DNA of 64,000 nucleotides from positions 14,309,211 through 14,373,210 of the forward strand of contig OZ024821.1 of NCBI GenBank assembly GCA_964016985.1. Reading direction: 5' to 3'. Below, piece after piece: positions 1 to 12,167 of the stretch. The translations under genes were made by a program, and so were the position numbers. The notes under the pieces are model-generated. The model saw only the letters and a program-made list of their open reading frames with translations, had not been told where the DNA came from and searched no databases. The DNA is from Anodontia alba (Eukaryota > Mollusca > Bivalvia > Lucinida > Lucinidae). Numbering within the stretch: position 1 is the first letter of the stretch; every line of letters starts with the position of its first letter.

Positions 1-1908
1 GAGATTCAAAATTGCTAAAATCGTTCCATTCCGATATCTAAGAGTGCCACCACGGTGGCCATCTTGAAATTCTTCAAACTACATCTTCTCTCAAAACCCT
101 AAGTCCGATTAAGCTGAAACTTGTTGAGAGACATCACAGTGGCACAGAGATGCAAAATTGCTAAAATCGTTCCGTTCTGATATCCAGGATGGCCGCCAGG
201 GCGGCCATCTTTGAAATTCTTCAAACGACATCTCCTCCTAAACCCTGTCCGATTGAGCTGAAACTTGATGGGAGGCATCACAGTGACACATAGATTCAAA
301 ATTGCTAAAATTGTTCCATTCCGATATCAAATATGGACGCAAGGCGGCCATCTTGTAATTCTTCAAACGACAGTTCCTCTTAAACCCTAAGTCCGTTTGA
401 GCTTAAACTTATTGGGAGGCATCACTGCTTAAATCGTTCCGTTCCGATATCCAAGATGGCGGCCAGGGCGGCCAGCTTGAAATTCTTCAAACGACATCTC
501 CTAAACCCTGTCCGATTGAGCTGAAACTTGTTTGGGGGCATCACAGTGACACAGAGATTCAAAATTCCTAAACTCGTTCCATTCCGATATCCAAGATGGC
601 CGCCAGGGTGGCCATCTTGAAATTCTTCAAAAGACATCTCCTCCTAATTCTTAAGTCCGATTGAGCTGAAACTTGATGGGAGGCATCACAGTGACACAGA
701 GATTCAAAATTGCTAAAATCGTTCCATTCCGATATCCAAGAGTGCCGCCACGGCGGCCATCTTGAAATTCTTCAAACGACGTCTCTTCTCAAAACCCTAA
801 GTCCGGTTGAGCTGAAACTTGTTGGGAGGCATCACAATGGCACAGAGATTCAAAATTGCTAAAATCGTTCCGTTCATATATCCAAGATGAATCTTGAAAT
901 TCTTCAAACCACATCTCCTAAACCCTAAGTCCGATTAAGCTGAAAGTTGATGGGAGGCATCACAGTGACACAGAGATTCAAAATTGCTAAACTCATTCCA
1001 TTCCGATGTCCAAGATGGCCGCCAGGGCGGCCCTCTTAAAATTCTTCAAACGACATCTCCACCCAAACCCTAAGTTCCATTGAGCTAAAATTTGATGAGA
1101 GGCATCACAGTGACATAGAGATTCAAAATTGCTAAAAGCATTCCATTCAGATATCCAATATGGCCGCCACGGCGGCCATCTTGAAATTCTTCAAACGACA
1201 TCTCCTAAACTTTAAGTCCGATTGAGCTGAAACTTGATGCGATGCATCAGAGTGACACAGAGATTCACAATTGCTAAAATAGTTCCGTTCCGATATCAAA
1301 GATGGCCGAAATTCTTCAAACGACATTTCCTCATAAACCCTGTCTGATTGAGCTGAAACTTGATGGGGGGCATCACAGTGACACAGAGATTCAGAATTTC
1401 TAAACTCGTTCCGTTCCGATATCCAAGAGTGCCGCCAGGGCGGCCATCTTGAAATTCTTCAAACGATATTTCCTCCTAAACCCTAAGTCCGTTTTAGCTG
1501 AAACTTGATGGGAGTCATCACAGTGACACAGAGATTCACAATTGCTAAACTCGTTCCGTTCCGATATCAAATATGGCCGCCATTTCCTCCTAAACCCTAA
1601 GTCCAATTGAGCTGAAACTTGATGGGAGGCATCACAGTGACACAGAAATTCAAAATTGCTAAAATCGTTTCGTCCCAATATCCGTGCGGCCATCTTGAAA
1701 TTCCTCAAACGTCAGTGTGAGCCGAAACTTGATGGGAGGCATGGGGGTGAAATGGAGATTCAGAATTGCTGAATCATTCAGTTCCAGTATCCAAGATTAC
1801 GGCCATGGTGGCAATCTTGAAACTCTTTAAACAACATCAGATTCTGAATTGCTTAAGGCAATTTGATCTGATAGCCAAGATAGCCACCATGGCACAATGT
1901 AACATATC
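1..1908. repeat. Tandem satellite array, ~125-147 bp units
   Basis: About 13 degenerate units repeat in the same order: GAGATTCAAAATTGCTAAAA, a CGTTCCRTTCCGATATCC block, an AAGATGGCCGCC / GGCGGCCATCTTG palindrome, AAATTCTTCAAACGACATCT, then TGAGCTGAAACTTGATGGG and GGCATCACAGTGACACA. The period is visible from recurring GAGATTCAAA at about 1, 147, 554, 700, 845, 974, 1260, 1386 and 1531. The array runs off the left edge, so its beginning is not seen. Short ORFs here are by-products of the repeat and are not genes. Confidence 0.93.
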
Positions 1909-1923
1909 ATGATCAGCCTAATC

Positions 1924-1961
1924 TAGGTGAGTGATTTCTGGCCCACTTGGGCCTCTAGTTG
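1924..1961. repeat. Right terminus of a TAGCTCA-type element
   Basis: AGGTGAGTGATTTCTGGCCC followed by ACTTGGGCCTCTAGTTG matches the right ends at 7349-7384, 14800-14832, 27030-27069 and 47109-47146 (CTCAGGTGAGCG...GGCCTCTTGTT). It closes the satellite array to its left, so that array is the inside of one such element whose left end lies outside the window. No transposase is visible. Confidence 0.7.
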
Positions 1962-2251
1962 CTTTTGTGTTTAGCAGGAAATGTACCGAATAACTGCCAT
2001 GCATGCATTTGCTACCATAGGTCTTACTTGTCTTTTAGGCCTTCCTGGTTTGAAGTTGTACCAAGAAATGGTACAAGGAAATAAGAAGTTTTATGGTTCA
2101 TGCCCGAATTACTAATGGTGTTGCGAAGAAGCTTGCCAAAAGGTCAACTTGAACTGTATGATTGGAAATTGTGCAAGCTATTATCAAAAGGGGCACAGAT
2201 AATTTCTAAAGATTAATTTTGCATTTTGACTAACATTTTGGGCTACTGGCT

Positions 2252-2478
2252 TACCGTATTTTCCCTAAGTATTGGGTCACCTTTACTCCTTATGCTTTAC
2301 GTGTCGTAAAATTTGAAAACAAAGGTTTATTGTCCTGCATGTTGATGTGTCTAAAATTGTGCTGGATGAGTTGCAAACAGTATAGACCCTGATCAGACAC
2401 GGCGTTTTCCGGCGTCTGATCTGGGTCTACACTGTTTGCTCAGGCCTGTCTGTCCCAGTACTTAGGGTAATTACGGTA
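2252..2478. mobile_element. MITE-like element, ends TACCGTA, with nested hairpin
   Basis: The left end TACCGTATTTTCCCTAAGTA (2252) pairs with the right end TACTTAGGGTAATTACGGTA (to 2478), giving terminal inverted repeats of about 25 bp. Inside, 2373-2439 is a hairpin whose arms read GCAAACAGTATAGACCCTGA and its near complement ending TCTACACTGTTTGC. The same hairpin family recurs at 12.6, 12.8, 18.2, 48.7, 61.2 and 62.4 kb. Non-coding. Confidence 0.75.
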
Positions 2479-3180
2479 TATTCACTACAAAATCGTGGAA
2501 CACAACCTAGCCGACTTGAGCATATTGTCTTTAAGCTTGATTAACTTATTTCAGACTGAATAAACTCCCCCACCCCCCACCCCCAATAAATTGGAAGAGC
2601 TCAGTTTCAGATTTAGATACGTCAGGTTATGTGATTTAGATATTCCTAGATAAAAGGGGCTAAACTGATTGCAAACAGCGGAGACCCTGATCATACGCTT
2701 TATATTTCGGCGTCAAAGTTGAGTCTGCACGAATTTGCCAATTACCCTTTCGTGGTTTCCAACCTAAAATGGGTTAATGGATGAATCGACAGACAGTCAG
2801 GCGCGACAATAAAGTCGTGCATGTATTATATGGTGGGGGTGGGGGTGGGGGCTCTGCTTATTTGGTGCCCCAAAATCTAGTTTTATCGAGTCTTTTTTTT
2901 ATATGAAACTGGCCACCAATAAGGACTTAACTTTTATATATACATATATATAAAGCCGACCCCAACCAGTGGAATGAATGACGGAGTTGTCCACATACTT
3001 TTAGGCCAGCCCTCGTTTGCATGCGCTACTGAAGTACTTAATACCCATGCATGCACTGCTAAATAAATAATTACAATAAACCATCTGTATTAATGTTTAC
3101 AAAAGCGATTGCTATTTCGTTTTCCAATGTTTAAATATTCTAACTGGCAATCAATATAAATAGAGAATATTTGATTTAAG
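2479..3180. other. Intergenic DNA, low-complexity patches only
   Basis: No gene is recognised. It contains a C-rich run (2567-2584), a degraded GCAAACAG-type hairpin (2666-2735), a GGGGGTGGGGGT purine run (2833-2850) and a short TA run (2936-2952). Confidence 0.6.
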
Positions 3181-4120
3181 CTCACTTGAGCCGAAGGCTG
3201 AGGATAAGCTATTGTGATCTTTGCCGTCCGTCGTCCGTCCACACCTTTAAACGCCTTCTTCTCTGAAACCCCTGGGCCAATTTCCTTCAAACTTCATGTG
3301 GAAGCTTTTGTGAAAAGAGGGTTGAAAATTTGTTCAAATGGTCAAGGTCCATTAATCAAGATGGCCGCCATGCCCATATCTGATAAAAATATTCATCTCC
3401 AGAACCAAGAAAGCTTTGGGACTGAATCTTGGTTTATAGCATCCAGGGCTCGAGGTCTGTCGTTTGTCCAAATGATGACCGTAAGTTGACCTTTCACCTT
3501 TTTTACGGCAAGGTTAAATTTGAGTCCCTATACATTTATATGGGGAAAATGTTGATATGTCATTTTCTCAAACTAAATAAAAGTCTAATGGCTGAAAATT
3601 ACTATGTATGATTAAAGTAGTAACACATTTTAGTAACAATTAAAATTTTGCCCCCTGCGGTTATCTGCCCTTGTCCCTGGGCTTTATACATGTATGAAAT
3701 TGTGTAATTTTTAAATGCCTCCTACTCTGAAACCGCATGAGCAATTTTCTCGAGATTTCACATAGGCCTTCTGTCGAAATGGTACTGATAATTTGTTCAA
3801 ATGGTTCCGCGCCATTGAACAAGATGGCCGCCTTTGACGATATATGGTAAAAAACACTTACAATCTTCTTTTCCAGAACCAAGAAAGCTTTGAGGCTGAA
3901 TCTTGGTATATAGCATCGAGGAATAAAGGTCTGCCAAGTATGTTCAAATGATGATCGTGGGTTGACCTTTGACCTTTTTACGGCAAGGTCAAATTTGCGC
4001 CCTCATACATTTGTATAGGAAAATGCTGAAAAATCATTTTCTCAGTATGCATTAAAGACTAATGGCTGAAACTTATAATTTATGAATTCAATAATTGAAC
4101 AGAAATCGTTTATCAGACAA
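3181..4120. mobile_element. Left part of a TAGCTCA-type element with ~475-bp units
   Basis: It opens with AGCTCACTTGAGCCGAAGGC, then CCGTCCGTCGTCCGTCC and array sequence. The phrase TTGACCTTT...TTTTTACGGCAAGGTCAAATTTG occurs at about 3486 and 3959. Each unit also carries AAGATGGCCGCC and a block ending AAGACTAATGGCTGAAA. The same units reappear at 13440-14760, ending in a right terminus at 14832, so the two parts may be one element split by later insertions. Alternatively they are two truncated copies. The ORFs here follow the repeat. Confidence 0.75.
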
Positions 4121-4532
4121 ATGGTATTAAAACGTGTGAATAATTCATGATTTACTACATCATGGAAGTTAAGACTAAGAGTGTAGCATGTTGAAATAAA
4201 CTAACTTCCGTATCAGTCAGAATATATCATTCAAACTTTCTAATAACTCAAAGCGTTCTGTCTCGATATGGTTTGAAAGCAAATGCAGTATGGAAAACAC
4301 ACGACTTATGGCTACAGTTAACTCGATAAATGCGTACAGTGACGCCCCGATCACTGGGCCAGTGCACGCGACATGTATAACTGTGCGCACACTATGGAAA
4401 CCTCGAATAACTTCCAAAATGTACTGCCTACAAGTTTCGAACTTTTGCACATTATAAGTACCGATGTTTTCATTTTTTCTAAAGTAAAAATAAATTCCAG
4501 AACATTTCCATAAATGAACAAAAACTGCTTTT
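4121..4532. other. Intergenic, nothing recognised
   Basis: AT-rich sequence between two repeat elements. A 77-codon minus-strand ORF (4450-4217) has no recognisable domain and no support as a gene. Confidence 0.5.
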
Positions 4533-5685
4533 TATACGCCCGTTTGAAAAACGGGACGTATTATGTTACGGGGTATGGCGTCCGTCCGTCCGTAAACTTT
4601 TTCGTTTCCGGCTAACTCCTCCTACAGTTTACATCCGATCAAGCTGAAACTTGGTACACAGTTAGACCATGATGTGGCACAGCGCATATTGTTTCGGGGT
4701 TACAGTCCACCAAATGTTTACAGAGTTATGCCCCTTAGAAAATTTCTGTAAACTTTTCATTTCCGGTTAACTCCTCCTACATTGTACATCCAATCAAGCT
4801 GAAACTTCATATATAGTTAGACCATGATGTGGAGCAGCGCATATTGTTTCGAGGTTACAGTCCACCAAAAATTAGCAAAGTTATGCCCCTTTGAAAATTT
4901 CAGTTGACTTTTCGTTTCCGGCTAATTCCTCCTACAGTTTACATCCGATCAAGCTGAAACATGATTTATAGTTAGACCATGATGTGGAGCAGCGCATATT
5001 ATTTCAAGGTTACATTCCACCAAATATTAGCAGAGTTATACCCCTTTGAATATTTCTATTAATTTTTCGTTTCTGGCTAAATCCTCCTACAGTTTACATC
5101 AAATCAAGCTGCAACTTCATGTACAGTTAGACCATGATGTGATGCAGCGCATATTGTTTCGCGGTTACAATCCACCAAATATTAGCAGAGTTATGCCCCT
5201 TTGAAAATTTCAGTAAACTTTTCATTTCCGGCTAAATCCTCCTACAGTTTACATCCTATCAAGCTGAAATTTTATTTGTAGTTAGACCATGATGTGGAGT
5301 AGCGCATATTATTTCAAGGTTACAGTCCACCAAATATTAGCAGAGTTAAACCCCGTTGAAAATTTCTATTGATTTCTATTATTTTTTATTTCCGGGTAAG
5401 TCCTTCTATAGGTTACGTCCGATCAAGCTGAAACTTCATAAATAGTTACACGATGATGTGGAGCAGCACATATTATTTCGAGGTTACAGTGCACCAAATA
5501 TTTGCAGATTTATGCCCCTTTGAAAGTTTTTGTAAACTTTTCGCAGCATATTGTTTAGAGGTAATAGTGTGCAAATTTTATTTTATAATAGATATATTTT
5601 TTGCAAATAACTAAAGTTTTGGATAATGGGCAAGATATTGATTTTTTTTCTTTTATTATATTTGCAAGGAAAGGTTGCCGTTAGT

Positions 5686-7384
5686 AGCTCACCTGAGCAC
5701 GAAGTGCTCATGGTGAGCTATTGTGGTCAGTCAATATCCGTCATCTGTCGTGCGTCGTGCGGCGTCAACAATTGCTTTAAAAGCCTACTCCTCCTACACC
5801 CCTGGGCCAATTGACTTGATACTTGGCAGGAAGCATCGGGGTGACTTGTAGATCAAAAATAGCTAAAATCGTACCGATCAGAAATCCAAGATGGCCGCCA
5901 TCTTGAAAATATATTTTTCGCTTCTTCTCCTGAACCGAAAGGCCAATTGACTCCAAACTTGCTAGGAAGCATCGGGGTGACTTGTAGATCAATAATAGCT
6001 AAAATCGTGCCGATCAGAAATCCAAGCTGGCCGCCATGGCCGCCATCTTGAAAATCTATTTTTCGCTTCTTCTCCTGAACCGAAAGGCCACTTGACTCCA
6101 AACTTGCTAGGACGCATCAGGGAGACTTGTCGATCAAAAGTAGCTAAAATCGTGCCGATCGTAAAACCAGGATGGGCGCCATGGCAGCCATCTTGAAAAT
6201 CTATTTTTCGCTTCTTCTCCTGAACCGAAAGACCAATTGACTCCAAACTTGCTAGGAAGCATCAGGGTGACTTGTAGATCAAAAATAGCTAAAATCGTGC
6301 CGATCGGAAATCCAAGATGGCCGTCATGGCCGCCATCTTTAAAATCTATTTTTCGCTTCTACTCCTAAACCCAAAAGCCAATTGACTCCAAACTTGGTAG
6401 GAAGCATTGGGGTGACTTATAGATCAAAAATAGCTAAAATCGTGTCTGTCGGAAATCCAAGATGGCCGCCATGGCAGCCATCTTGAAAATCTATTTTTCG
6501 CTCTTCTCCTGAACCGAAAGGCCAGTTGACTCCAAACTTGGTAGGACGCATCGGGGTGACTTGTAGATCAAAATTAGTTAAAATCATGCCGATCGTAAAA
6601 CCAGGATGGGCGCCATGGCAGCCATCTTGAAAATTTTATTTTTCGTTCTTCTCCTGAACCGAAAGGCCAGTTGACTCGAAACTTGGTAGGAAGCATCATG
6701 GTGACTTGTAGGTCAAAAATAGCTAAAATCATGCCGATCGTAAATCCAAGATGGCCGCCATTGCGGCTATCTTGAAAATCTATTTTTCGCTTCTTCTCCT
6801 AAACCCAAAAGTCATTTGACTCGAAACTTGGTAGGAAGCATCAGGGTGACTTGTAGATCAAATATAGCTAAAATCGTTCTTATCCGAAATCCCAGATGGC
6901 CACCATGGCCGCCATCTTGAAAATCTATATTATAGCTTCTTCTCCTGCACCGAAAGGCCAATTGACTCCGTAGGAGACATTGGGGTGACTTGTAGATAAA
7001 AAATAGCTAAAATCGTGCCAATCGGATGTCCAAGATGGCCGCCATGGTAGCCATCTTGAAAATCTATTTTTCGCTTCTTCTCCTGAACCGAAAGGCCAGT
7101 TGACTTGAAACTTGGTAGGAAGCATTGGGGTGACTCATAGATCAAAAATAGCTAAAATCGTTCCGATCGTAAATCCAAGCTGGCTGCCATTTAGAGTTTG
7201 TTCAAATGATCACGCTCATTTGACTGGCATGCCATATATATTCTTCTTCAAAATTAAGAACTGCTTAAATGATGATCTTTTCATTAGTTGCGATGACAGG
7301 ATTGGAAAAATGTTGCATAACATCTGCATATCTTCCATGGCTATGTCACTCAGGTGAGCGACCCGTGGCCCGTGGGCCTCTTGT
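5686..7384. mobile_element. Array element C (~140-bp units) with both termini
   Basis: The left terminus is AGCTCACCTGAGCACGAAGT (5686) and the right terminus is CTCAGGTGAGCGACCCGTGG to GGGCCTCTTGTT. Between them are ten ~140-bp units marked by GACTTGTAGATCAAAAATAG at about 5842, 5980, 6123, 6268, 6416, 6553, 6702, 6849, 6988 and 7133. Each has AAGATGGCCGCCATGGC, GCCATCTTGAAAATCTATTT, TTCGCTTCTTCTCCTGAACC and AACTTGGTAGGAAGCATC. The many minus-strand ORFs reading IDFQDG...WPFGSGEEAKN are the monomer read in frame, not proteins. Non-autonomous. Confidence 0.85.
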
Positions 7385-7519
7385 TAAACCTTTATGAATA
7401 CATAATTCTTTTTGGATTTTTTTTTTCAATACTCTTCTGATTTGGCTCCCTTGAAGAACAAAAATAAAATCAGTATTAAACAAGTTAAAAGGTTTACAAA
7501 TAAAAAAAAATTCTTGCAG

Positions 7520-7558
<39 letters not shown>

Positions 7559-7792
7559 GTTGTTTATTTTTGTTTTGTTATTGTTTGGTCCGATATTGAA
7601 GTTTGGTCCGATATTGAAGGATAGGAAAAAAAATCAGCCAAAGGCTCATATGAGCTTATAATATAGTCATGCTTCTGTGGTGTGTCCTCCGTCAGAAAGC
7701 ACTTCTCCCTAGAAGCAGCAAACGTCTCCCTATTTTCCCAGGAGGGAGAAGTCACTTCTTCCTTAATTCCTGGGCCAGCTTGGTCGCGTTAG
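7385..7792. other. Intergenic remnant with a 36-nt poly(T)
   Basis: It holds a poly(T) run at 7522-7557, a duplicated TTTGGTCCGATATTGAAG (about 7585 and 7602) and, at about 7635, CCAAAGGCTCATATGAGC, which resembles the other type of terminus seen at 17826-17860. A second poly(T) run follows at about 7836-7864 in the resumed element B. No gene. Confidence 0.6.
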
Positions 7793-7832
7793 GTTACAGT
7801 TCACCAAATATCAGCAGAGATATGCCCCAATG

Positions 7833-7865
<33 letters not shown>

Positions 7866-7989
7866 TAATTTCACTGACAGTTTATATCCGGAGCACTGAA
7901 TTATACAGGAGCCAGTTTTTGTGCTACATCTTTTTACTTGCCACAGGCGTATAATGCCCCGCTTGTTGGAGCTCTTGTTATCCTTTTTT

Positions 7990-8377
7990 TTTTCCATAAA
8001 ATAAAATCACATGCTTGCATAAATCGGGTGCTGCATCGGCTGTCGCTGAACTCACATGTCTGTTGTCAGGCAAATATGAAGCTGGATATATAAGTGACAA
8101 TAATCAGTGGAGAATACTTCCAAAAGTGAAATATTTAGAAATACATACTTTTTTTAATATGCCGGTACACCCAAAAAAGTCCAATTTCTATTTCTACCCT
8201 CGTCGACTGCAGCCAACCCACGACTACTGCGAATTTCGAGTACAGTGGTTCTCTAGCGTGATCACTCCCATACTGATATTGATAACTTGATAATGTTTGG
8301 TAGGGACATATATCAGGTCAAGAAGGTGCGTGGCATGCAAAAAGGTCAAAATTTTACTCTGTTGATTTTTTTACCCC
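7990..8377. other. Intergenic, nothing recognised
   Basis: A 91-codon plus-strand ORF (8015-8290) has no recognisable domain. The stretch ends at the microsatellite tail of the neighbouring LINE. Confidence 0.45.
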
Positions 8378-8841
8378 AATAATAATAATAAAATAATAAT
8401 AATAAACGGCTTTATTTAACGAGGGTAAACACATTTAGTTGTACACTAATCTTCCATGTGACCCTCACTAAGCTAAGACAAAAACATATTTACAAGATAT
8501 GCTACAAAGGAATGAAAAAGAAGAATAAAATTGAACTTGACCGTGCATACACTCATCCAGGCTTATACACACATACCATAAAAACACCCAGATATATACA
8601 AAAATTAAAAACAAACGTCAATACACGTCAAGAGGAAAAATTGCAAATAAGAAAAATAATGTAAGCTCTTATTTTTGTTTAGCCATTTTATAAAATTATT
8701 ATGGAAAGAGCTTATAGAATTTAGATTTTTTTAGTTGAGTGGGTAAACTGTTCCATACAATAGGCCCAGAGTATATAATACTTTACTTACATATTTCCCT
8801 TTTAGGCCTTGGTGGGATAAAATTTGAAGAAACTGAAGATC

Positions 8842-10750
8842 TTAAAATGTGGTATTCTTATCAGTGATTCTTTCATTAAACATTTCATTTTTATATTGTG
8901 GGGTCTCTAATCTATCAACTTTGAACATGAACTTGGATTTTTGTAGAAATAATCTTTCAAAAACTGTAAGTATTTTTAAATTTTCCATGCTTTGAAATAT
9001 GTTATCAACATTATAATCTAAAATGACCTTAACAGCTCGTTTTTGAAGTCGAAATATTCTTTCCAAGTTATTTTGGGATGTTCCACTACAAACAAGATTA
9101 CAATAATCAATATGAGGCTGAATGTATGTTTTATAAAATTGAGCTCTTTGAGCAGTATCAAGATATTCTTTTACTCTTGATAAGAGCCATAATTTTGAAG
9201 CTATTTGTTTGCAAAGCTGGTCAATATGACTTGACCATAATAGATTATTATCAATAGTAACACCAAGTATTTTATCTTTACTGATAGTAGTTCGTTCCGC
9301 CTCATTTAAAGTTAGGAATAAGCTGTCAAATTCCAGAGTGGCCCTTCTTTGATGGGTTGTAATCAGCATCAGCTTTGTCTTGGAAGTATTTATTACCATA
9401 CCATTGATTTTGCACCATTTAGAAAGGTTTTTCAAAGCAATCTGCAAATTTCTTTCAATATCAAATCTTGAAATTCCAATTTCATACATCGCTGTATCAT
9501 CAGCATACATGTCAGTGTTTATTGGGTCTGTGTAAAGGGGAAGATCATTAATAAATAATAAAAACATTAGAGGCCCTAAAATTGAGCCCTGAGGGACTCC
9601 ATTAATTATTACTTCATCATCTGAGATAACATTGTTAACATTTACTCTCTGCTTGTGGTTCAGTAGATAAGAACTAAACCAAGACAGTTTTGTCTGTTAA
9701 CTTATAACACTTCAGTTTCTTCAATAAAATATTATGATCTACAAGATCAAATGCCTTTTTGAAGTCTATCATAACAGCTCCAACCGTAGAACCATTATTA
9801 ATTGCATCAAGCCATTTATTAATCATATTTAATAAAGCTGTTTCACATGAATGTGCAGGCCTGAAACCAGACTGGGTTTTATGCAATAAATTATAGCTTG
9901 TGAGAAAATCCATCACAGAATCATGAACATGCTTTTCAAAGGATTTCAGATAATACAGGAAGGACAGATAGGTCGAAAGTTATTTACGTCTTCTCTTGAT
10001 CCATTTTTATGAAGGGGTGCTACCTTTCCCACCTTCCATTTTTCAGGAAAATCACCATCTTGTATACTTTTGTTACAAATATAAGTGATGCTACCAACAA
10101 TATAAGGCGCTGCTATTTTGACCAATCTGGTCACAGCCTGTAGCCTTAGATACATCAATATTACTTAAACATTTTAAAACCTTGTAACGAGAAATTGCAG
10201 GAATGTCAAAATGAACATCTTTGGGGACTTTACTGTCACAGAAATCTTTCAATTTATTGAAATCAGAATTTATTACAGGCTCCTTTAAATTTGAAGCAAC
10301 CGATACAAAGAATTTATTAAATTCTGAGGCAATCTTAAATCTGTCTTCAGTGCAATCATTTCCAATATTAATTGATATTATATTATTATTTCTATTTGTT
10401 TTCTTGATTCCTATTTTCCTAAAAAGTTTGCAAATACTTCCAGGCTTATTATTATTTTCAGTTATCAAGGCTGAATACTGAGCTTTCTTCGATTTTTTAA
10501 TAAGTGATATTACTTTATTACGCCAAAGTTTGCGCTGAGTGTCATTATTCAATTCTTTGTACCTATCTCTGGTTTTCATGGCATCGATTATATCTGGGGT
10601 AACCCATTTAGGTTGCTGTTTAAACTTGACTCTGTGTGTTTTCAAAGGCAAATGTTTATCCACAATGGATAAAAATAAACTAGACCATGTGTCAACTACG
10701 TCATTTGTGTCTTCGAAGACTTTAACCAGATCCCAACTAGCATTTTGCAA
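8842..10750 (-). pseudogene. LINE A linker and reverse transcriptase, frameshifted
   Basis: The minus-strand frames in order are 10750-10091 (linker, ending ...SKATGCDQIG), 10158-9946 (FPEKWKVGKVAPLHKNGSRE and NNFRPI), 9916-9674 (SGFRPAHSCETALLNMINKW, then VMIDFKKAFDLVDHNILL, RT motif A), and 9567-8842 (241 aa). The last holds the catalytic YADDT at about 9507-9496 and the thumb/C-terminal part. The GVPQGSILGPL motif B lies in the frame-shift gap just upstream of 9567. All core RT motifs are therefore present and the catalytic YADD is intact, but at least three frame changes make the ORF non-functional. Confidence 0.85.
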
Positions 10751-10894
10751 CTCAGATATAAAGTCCTGCTGACAAAATTTTTTGAAAGACCGATATGAAA
10801 TTATATGTGTAGAGTTTGGGGTTGAACAATTAGCTTTACGGGTAATAGATACAGGAAAATGGTCACAGACCTAGATGTGGAACATCTATCGAAT

Positions 10895-11530
10895 TTACAT
10901 TTGCATCAATATTGCAATAAATATGATCAATAAGAGTTTCTGATGTTCTGATGTTGTAGTTTTCCTTGTAGGTTGGTTGACTTTTTGAATTAGGCCAAAT
11001 GGCTCCAAATATTGCAACCATGATTTTTTAATCTGCTCATTCAATAAATCCCTATTGAAATTCCCCAGTAAGTTGAGTTTCAAGCATCTTTTCAACAAAA
11101 TTTTCAAAAGTTTCATTCCAAATTATGGTTTCATTTGGATGTCGGTATAACATGCCTACTAAAAAACTCTTTGATTTCTTAGGAAAATTTCTAACATTAA
11201 ACATTCAATTTCACTTTTCTTCAGCTCATTTCTTCGCTTGACTTTCACACAGTCCTTTACATACACAATAATACCACCACCTTGCTCACTCCGTTCTGTT
11301 GATATAATTCTGTCCCTTCTGAAAAACGGATAATTGTCAATAAAAAAGTAACTGTCTGGATGAATACTTTTCAACTTAGTTTCGCATAGCCCCAGAATTT
11401 GTACATTATTACTTGAACTATTCAACATTAAGTCAATTTGATCCAATTTGCTCTGGATTCCCTGGATATTTAATTGTCCAATTTTAAAGCCTTTATTTTT
11501 ATAATTGCAAATTAAGACAATTTGGGGCAC
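10895..11530 (-). pseudogene. LINE A apurinic/apyrimidinic-type endonuclease, broken
   Basis: Two frames cover the endonuclease that nicks target DNA. The first (11530-11159, 123 aa) carries IGQLNIQGIQSKLDQIDLML, then LGLCETKL with the metal-binding glutamate, and GGGIIVYVKDCV. The second (11116-10895) has LLGNFNRDLL where the family normally reads GDFN, so the conserved aspartate is Asn here, followed by W...FGLIQKVNQPTRKTT. The frame change between 11159 and 11116 and the D-to-N change both argue that the enzyme is dead. Family assignment is firm and the clade is less so. Confidence 0.8.
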
Positions 11531-11882
11531 ACATGAAAGAACTTACATTATTAGCATGCATATTTGAATCATGCACATTGTTGATAACTGACTGATCTTG
11601 TAAACTGATATTAAATGTCTTATCCATATAAAGTGCATTGGTTTGAGAGTCTTTATCATAAATTGTTGATATGTTGTATTAACTGGCAGTTCTTGAAATT
11701 GTTTTGATACTGTTTGTATTTGAAGAAATTAATTCCACTGAAGCACAATGAATGGTGTTATTACATTCACACTTCAAACAGTCACAGTTGCCACATATAT
11801 CTACGAGAGAGTCATACTTATTTAAAGACAGAAATGAAATAGTTTGCTTCTCAGGTAAATCTTGGGCATATTTGCCACTGTC

Positions 11883-12167
11883 CTAAAAGTGCCAACAAAC
11901 AGAATCTTTATGACCCCATAGTTTGCAATGGTAACATTGTATCTGGTTCTTGTGACGACACTGATAAGTTTCACGATTTCTCAGTCCACATTTAAAGCAG
12001 CGGTCACCATTATGGGGTGCTGGGTCTTCTCTGTTTTGTCCACTGTGAGAAGGCATGAGGCATGCCTTCCGATGGTTGTGCAGCCCTTCCATATCCATGG
12101 CGTCCTGGAGGTTGATTTCCATTTCATTCCGAAGTACCGTAGGCACAGTGTTTGAAATTTTCAACAA
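11883..12167 (-). pseudogene. LINE A ORF1-like fragment with CCHC zinc knuckle
   Basis: The 94-aa reading frame ends in a cysteine-rich segment. CYHCKLWGHKDSVC fits CX2CX4HX4C exactly, the retroviral-type zinc knuckle found in LINE ORF1/gag-like nucleic-acid chaperones. Just upstream, CFKCGLRNRETYQC looks like a second, diverged knuckle without the histidine. It sits about 350 bp upstream of the endonuclease ORF on the same strand, as expected for ORF1 preceding ORF2. The N-terminal part is short, so the 5' portion of ORF1 is probably missing or frameshifted. A cellular CCHC protein is possible but less likely in this context. Confidence 0.6.

Larger units (their letters stand above)
4533..7953. 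mobile_element. Array element B (~154-bp units), invaded by element C
   Basis: The left end TATACGCCCGTTTGAAAAAC (4533) is matched by GGCGTATA near 7946-7953. Units start with TTTCGTTTCCGGCTAACTCC and contain ATCAAGCTGAAACTT, TTAGACCATGATGTGGAGCA, GGTTACAGTCCACCAAATAT and TTAGCAGAGTTATGCCCC; unit starts near 4602, 4758, 4911, 5065 and 5219 give the period. Unit sequence resumes at about 7793 (GTTACAGTTCACCAAATATC), after element C and other DNA, so C and a poly(T)-containing stretch lie inside B. Non-coding. Confidence 0.75.

Noticed and set aside
99..1708. ORFs with repeated FQLNRTGFRR wording
   Set aside because: Translation of the tandem monomer; not a repeat protein.
1..1908. Regular array as a CRISPR
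   Set aside because: Units are contiguous and degenerate over their whole length, with no constant-repeat/variable-spacer structure and no cas genes; the context is eukaryotic.
5777..7145. Chain of minus-strand ORFs with the same IDFQDG / WPFGSGEEAKN wording
   Set aside because: They are the ~140-bp monomer read in frame. Their spacing follows the array period, and different frames give different versions. No start or domain evidence.
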